In this document: in pieces, positions 60,219-64,000 of the stretch
Layout: each line of letters begins with the position of its first letter
How positions within the stretch are numbered: the first letter of the stretch is position 1
Source of the DNA: a virus
Strand: one strand, 5' to 3'
DNA length: 64,000 nt
IMG/VR virus record: IMGVR_UViG_3300023184_000031
Span: 1 to 64,000 of that record
The notes under the pieces: generated by a model
Database searches by the model: none
Seen by the model: the letters and a program-made list of their open reading frames with translations, nothing else
What the model was told of the DNA's origin: nothing
Made by a program: the position numbers and the translations under genes

Positions 60219-60611
60219 ATGTTACAAGCTACACAAATAACATGGGATCAAGCCCATAATTTATGGAATGACTATAAATTAGGTGATTTATATACAAAAT
60301 ATCTTCTAGATACATACGGTATAACAGTAGAAGCAGGTGGTAGAGTTATATGGGATCATGTATTAAATGTTATTGAAGTTACTATTACTCCCGGTGGCGC
60401 TCCTCTACAGGATGGTGTTATTGGAGGAAAAACAAAAGTAGCACGGAAGAAAATCAAGCTGATATTTATAATGGGCGATGTACACACTACTCAAACAAAA
60501 GAAGTAAAAGATATTATCGCACCACAGATCATATCTGATATACAAAATAAAATATCAGAACAGTTACAAACAAAAATATCATTAAGCGATGTACAAATTA
60601 TTAAAGGATAA
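60219..60611 (+). CDS. appendage-cluster hypothetical protein
   Basis: 130 residues (TQITWDQAHNLWNDYKLGD, YLLDTYGITVEAGG, KKIKLIFIMGDVHTTQTKEV). Not recognised. Located between fibre genes; the last 23 bases overlap the next gene. Confidence 0.5.
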   Translation: MLQATQITWDQAHNLWNDYKLGDLYTKYLLDTYGITVEAGGRVIWDHVLNVIEVTITPGGAPLQDGVIGGKTKVARKKIKLIFIMGDVHTTQTKEVKDIIAPQIISDIQNKISEQLQTKISLSDVQIIKG

Positions 60612-61179
60612 GAATAACGAATTTCATTGTGAGATTAAATTAGAAGGAGCTAGCATTAATAATGCTACAGCACGTTTATTTCTAGAAGCAGATGGCGCTG
60701 AATACTCATTCAAAGGTGAGATTGATGGTAATAAGTGTACAATACCAATGGGTAAACTGAAAAAGTTTGCTAATCTATTAGAGAATGGAAAAATACGCTT
60801 AGAAGTTTTGGCTGACGATACTTTGTTCGTACCTTATGAGAGTAATTATGTATTGGAAGCAGAGAAAAGTGTTACGGTAGAGGTAAAACAACAAGCAGAA
60901 GCGCCTAAAAAACCAATGATGGAAGTTAAGGTGCAAGAGGTTGCTCCTACACCACAACCTAAGGTTGAAGTTAAACCCCAACCTAAACCAGTAATGAAAA
61001 AATCAAAAGATCCATTAAACGAAATAATAAGCTATTTTGCTTTTAAAACAAATTTCGATGGATCTCCAAAGAGTTTTCATACATTGATAAAGAATCAACA
61101 ACATAAAAACTTCTTCAATAGTATTTGTGAAGTAAATGGCTTAGATAAAGTATCGGTTATAAAGCAAATATTAAAGTAA
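60589..61179 (+). CDS. hypothetical protein with Pro-rich linker
   Basis: 196 residues. N-terminal beta domain (FHCEIKLEGASINNATARLF, SFKGEIDGNKCTIPMGKLKK), a Pro/Lys/Val linker (PTPQPKVEVKPQPKP) and a C-terminal helical domain (HTLIKNQQHKNFFNSI). The layout suggests a two-domain adaptor; not recognised. Starts inside the preceding gene. Confidence 0.55.
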   Translation: MYKLLKDKNNEFHCEIKLEGASINNATARLFLEADGAEYSFKGEIDGNKCTIPMGKLKKFANLLENGKIRLEVLADDTLFVPYESNYVLEAEKSVTVEVKQQAEAPKKPMMEVKVQEVAPTPQPKVEVKPQPKPVMKKSKDPLNEIISYFAFKTNFDGSPKSFHTLIKNQQHKNFFNSICEVNGLDKVSVIKQILK

Positions 61180-61192
61180 GTTATGAATTATT

Positions 61193-64000
61193 ATGGCAAT
61201 ACCATCACTATTAGGATCCTATATTGATCAAACATACCAGCGAATTGTACAAACTACAGGTAGTGGTACTGAATTTGCTGATGGTTTAGGTAATCCAATT
61301 ACATTCGGCACAACTAATACAGGTAGCTTATTAACAACAGCATCTGTAGTGCTAAATACAATCACCTTTAAAAAAGGGGATGGAACTACTTTCCCTATCA
61401 CAGTAAATACAGGATCGGGAGGTGGAGTAGCTTTTCCATACACAGGTAGCGCCACAATAACAGGTAGCTTAGTAATAACAGGTAGTACAGCATCATCATT
61501 AGGATTTACTGGTTCATTATTAGGAACAGCATCATATGTTTCTGGTTCTGTATTTACTAGTACTAATCCTGCATTGAGTGCCTCGTTTGCATTAAGTGCA
61601 TCACGAGCAGTAAGTGCATCATATGCTACTACAGCATCATACGCTTTAAATGCTAGAGCAGGGGGGGCTAACACTCAGTTACAATATAATAGCGGTAGTA
61701 TATTAGCCGGTACAAACGGACTAACATGGGAAGCTGAACTGCCAGGTACATCTTCAAATTATCTTGTTAATACAGGATATTATATACTAGATTTTCCACT
61801 TAATGGTGGTGGTGGATTACTAGGTAGAGGTAGTAATTATAACCTATTCCAAATGGGCTTTAACGCTCAAGCTCAATATGGGGGAACATTAGGAACTATA
61901 TCAGGTAACCAATTCTTTATATATAATTTTCAAAGAGACCCAACAGGTGGAGTAACAAATTATTTGTGGGGATTCAATAACAATGGTGACAATTTCTGGG
62001 GTTGGGATTCTACATATTATACTGTAAAAATACAACAACCACTAGAGGGTGGTACCCCCGACTATGGCAATATAGTACCATTAGAAATAAAACTAGATAA
62101 TACTGATTATACTAACACATCAGGAGCTAATAGTCATCTTGTACTAAATAATCCAAATGATGGAGTTGCCCAAACCTCTATAACATCCATTATAAATGGA
62201 AATACTGTAGCAAAATGGAGAACGGATTATGCTGGTAATATTTATTGGACTGCTGGATCAAGCGGTAGTCATGCCTTTTACACTAATGGTGATTTTGGCG
62301 TAGGACAATCTAGAATGGATATTTTTAATAATGGAAATATATTAATTAAAAATAGTGCTGTAGGTGTAGTCAATATAGATAGTGGTTATAAGTTAGATGT
62401 ATCAGGCTCAGGAGTATCAGGTTCAGTTCGTTTTCAGAATGGGTTAAAAGTAACAGGATCCATTTCAGAGGGATTAACTAGCTATACTATTGGTGATTAT
62501 TCACATGCTGAAGGTTATAAAACAACAACCGGCCTATATGCATACCAATCAGTAAGTATAAGTGGAGGTAACATTGTTTTAAATGCTTCTTATGGTAATG
62601 TATTAGATCAATTTACATTACCTTTGTCTATAGTACTTGATGATAGTGCTGTAGATAATATTTACGGAAGACAAATATTTTCAGTAAATGCTGTATCATG
62701 GAATGGAGCAGAGGTAAAAATTACCTTAGTTGATACATCAGTAACAACTACTCAAGCAAATATAGGTGTTATAGGAATAATAAATCCAACCAATGCTGAT
62801 CAAACCATAGGTGGAACTTATGCACATACTGAAGGTATAGAAACAATAGCATTAGCTAATAATCAACACGTACAAGGACAATACAACATACCTACTTTAG
62901 GTGGATCTGCTTTTATTATAGGTAATGGTGTTGATAATGTTAATAGAAGTAATTTATTATATGCTAGTGGTTCTGGAGTACAAATAACAGGTTCATTAAA
63001 AATAAAGGGCCCTGATTCTTCATTTCTACCTATAGTCGAATTTTCAAATGATACTGCAGGTACTAATTATCCAATTCAAATATTAATATCAGATGAATTT
63101 CTTTCTGTTGGTTATCCTGCACCTCAAGGTTCTATTGGAAGTAGTACTGGTACTTTACAATTAAAATATGGAGCAGGTGATACTGAATGGGGACTTATAG
63201 TATATGAAAATGCCTCAGGAATAATGTCATCTCCAACAGCATCATATGCCCTAACAGCATCATATGCTATGAACTCCGGCGGTAGTCCGGTTGAAGTAAA
63301 AAACCAAGGTACAACTATTACAACCGGAGTAACCTCCATTAATTTTACAGGAACAGGTGTTACAGCAACAAATGCTGGAGATGCGGTAACTGTAACTATA
63401 CCAGGTGGTACAGGAGCACCAGGCGGCTCAAACACACAAGTACAATTTAATGCAAATGGTGCCTTTAGTGGCTCTAGCGCTTTAACATTTAATAGTGGAT
63501 CCAATACATTAACATTAACGGGTAGTTTATCAATCAGTGGTAGTGGAATAACAGTAACTGGATCTTTAAAAATATCAGGTTCAATAACCGGTTCGTTGTT
63601 AGGAACAGCATCATATGCCACAACTGCCTCTTATGTATTATTTACTACAAGTGCATCATATGCTTCTGGTAGTACGTCTGCTTCTTATGCAAGTTCATCT
63701 ACAAGCGCATCGTACGCATCAGGCAGTACAAGTGCATCATATGCCTCTAGTAGCACAAGCGCATCTTATGCTAGCAGTAGCACATCTGCTTCTTATGCCT
63801 CTGCTTCTACAAGTGCATCATATGCTAGCAGCAGTACATCTGCTAGTTATGCTAGCAGTAGTACTAGTGCTAGTTATTCATTAACAGCATCATATGCAAT
63901 GAATGGAGGAGGAAGTGGAACACCAGGCGGCTCAAACACACAAGTACAATTTAATGCTAATAATGCATTTAGCGGTTCGCCTAATTTTACATTTAATAGT
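61193..64000 (+). CDS. large tail fibre/adhesin, partial at window end
   Basis: At least 936 codons, open to the end of the window. Starts MAIPSLLGSYIDQTYQRIVQ. Contains fibre repeats (TGSLVITGS, SGSLKISGSITGSLLGTASY), GG.NTQ[VL]Q[FY]N modules at about 61668, 63424 and 63925, trimeric-adhesin head-type SHAEGYKT and AHTEGIET turns near 62500-62860, and a 9-residue Ser-rich repeat near the end. Probably a trimeric host-recognition fibre with the C-terminal tip outside the window. Confidence 0.8.
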   Translation, partial: MAIPSLLGSYIDQTYQRIVQTTGSGTEFADGLGNPITFGTTNTGSLLTTASVVLNTITFKKGDGTTFPITVNTGSGGGVAFPYTGSATITGSLVITGSTASSLGFTGSLLGTASYVSGSVFTSTNPALSASFALSASRAVSASYATTASYALNARAGGANTQLQYNSGSILAGTNGLTWEAELPGTSSNYLVNTGYYILDFPLNGGGGLLGRGSNYNLFQMGFNAQAQYGGTLGTISGNQFFIYNFQRDPTGGVTNYLWGFNNNGDNFWGWDSTYYTVKIQQPLEGGTPDYGNIVPLEIKLDNTDYTNTSGANSHLVLNNPNDGVAQTSITSIINGNTVAKWRTDYAGNIYWTAGSSGSHAFYTNGDFGVGQSRMDIFNNGNILIKNSAVGVVNIDSGYKLDVSGSGVSGSVRFQNGLKVTGSISEGLTSYTIGDYSHAEGYKTTTGLYAYQSVSISGGNIVLNASYGNVLDQFTLPLSIVLDDSAVDNIYGRQIFSVNAVSWNGAEVKITLVDTSVTTTQANIGVIGIINPTNADQTIGGTYAHTEGIETIALANNQHVQGQYNIPTLGGSAFIIGNGVDNVNRSNLLYASGSGVQITGSLKIKGPDSSFLPIVEFSNDTAGTNYPIQILISDEFLSVGYPAPQGSIGSSTGTLQLKYGAGDTEWGLIVYENASGIMSSPTASYALTASYAMNSGGSPVEVKNQGTTITTGVTSINFTGTGVTATNAGDAVTVTIPGGTGAPGGSNTQVQFNANGAFSGSSALTFNSGSNTLTLTGSLSISGSGITVTGSLKISGSITGSLLGTASYATTASYVLFTTSASYASGSTSASYASSSTSASYASGSTSASYASSSTSASYASSSTSASYASASTSASYASSSTSASYASSSTSASYSLTASYAMNGGGSGTPGGSNTQVQFNANNAFSGSPNFTFNS
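63647..63862 (+). repeat. 27-base tandem repeats in the fibre gene
   Basis: Eight in-frame units encoding TSASYAS[GSA]S, with a partial ninth to about 63880. Third codon positions differ between units, so the repeats are old or protein-selected. Confidence 0.85.

Noticed and set aside
61228-63621. Long antisense open frames in the fibre gene
   Set aside because: The translations are Pro/Val/Asn-rich low-complexity shadows of Ser/Thr/Ala-rich fibre codons; the + strand frame is continuous and has fibre motifs.
63647-63880. 27-base repeats considered as a CRISPR array
   Set aside because: The units are contiguous, in frame and encode a Ser/Ala/Tyr repeat; there are no spacers.

Overview
The window is a contiguous 64 kb piece of an AT-rich, T4-like (contractile-tailed) bacteriophage genome. 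T4-type landmarks are a gp55-like late sigma factor, gp25 and gp6 baseplate wedge proteins, gp17 terminase, gp20 portal, gp21 prohead protease, a gp22-like scaffold and the gp23 capsid protein with its propeptide site. The host is probably a Bacteroidota bacterium. Reasons are one exact TTTG-N19-TAnnTTTG promoter, A-rich leaders almost without Shine-Dalgarno sequences, Cys-lipoboxes of the SCT/SCA kind and a DUF2693-like small protein. No tRNA, rRNA, CRISPR array or insertion sequence was seen. All genes but one are on the + strand.

Layout. (1) 1-6.7 kb: small, mostly unknown early-type genes, most with their own promoter of one repeated kind (G[G/T]CAnAA, 9 bases, TAnnTTnA, then often CGTTAACCAAA). 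They include AT-hook-like proteins, three mini-lipoproteins, FlbD-like proteins and a GIY-YIG-type protein. (2) 6.7-8.4 kb: small genes and the gp55-like sigma. (3) 8.4-23.4 kb: baseplate and tail genes, including gp25, gp6 and a 1524-residue protein. (4) 23.4-44 kb: accessory region. A primase, a RecB-like nuclease and a GIY-YIG endonuclease come first. Then come many unrelated proteins that share a short N-terminal amphipathic helix ending in Glu (MIKLxxLLxE or LRxxIRxxLxE), mixed with small islands under early-type promoters (FAD dehydrogenase, a minus-strand lipoprotein, a small AT-hook protein) and a possible spanin-like pair. (5) 44-54.5 kb: terminase, portal, core proteins, protease, scaffold and capsid. 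(6) 54.6-58.7 kb: PhoH and neck/connector genes. (7) 58.7-64 kb: fibre and appendage genes; the last one runs off the window.

How it works together. Two promoter classes divide the map. The early class controls the left arm and a few distal islands. A second element, ATATTTAT[A/T], lies just before the virion genes and is the best candidate target of the gp55-like sigma. The N-terminal helices resemble the T4 capsid-targeting sequence that gp21 removes after Glu, and the capsid protein here has a matching LVTE|A site. The most interesting hypothesis is therefore that this phage packages a large set of internal proteins with its DNA. These would include a nucleotidylyltransferase/ParB-like/metallopeptidase fusion, a PD-(D/E)XK-like nuclease and an OmpA-like protein. 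Tail sheath, tail tube, small terminase and endolysin were not recognised and probably lie outside the window or are too diverged to recognise.
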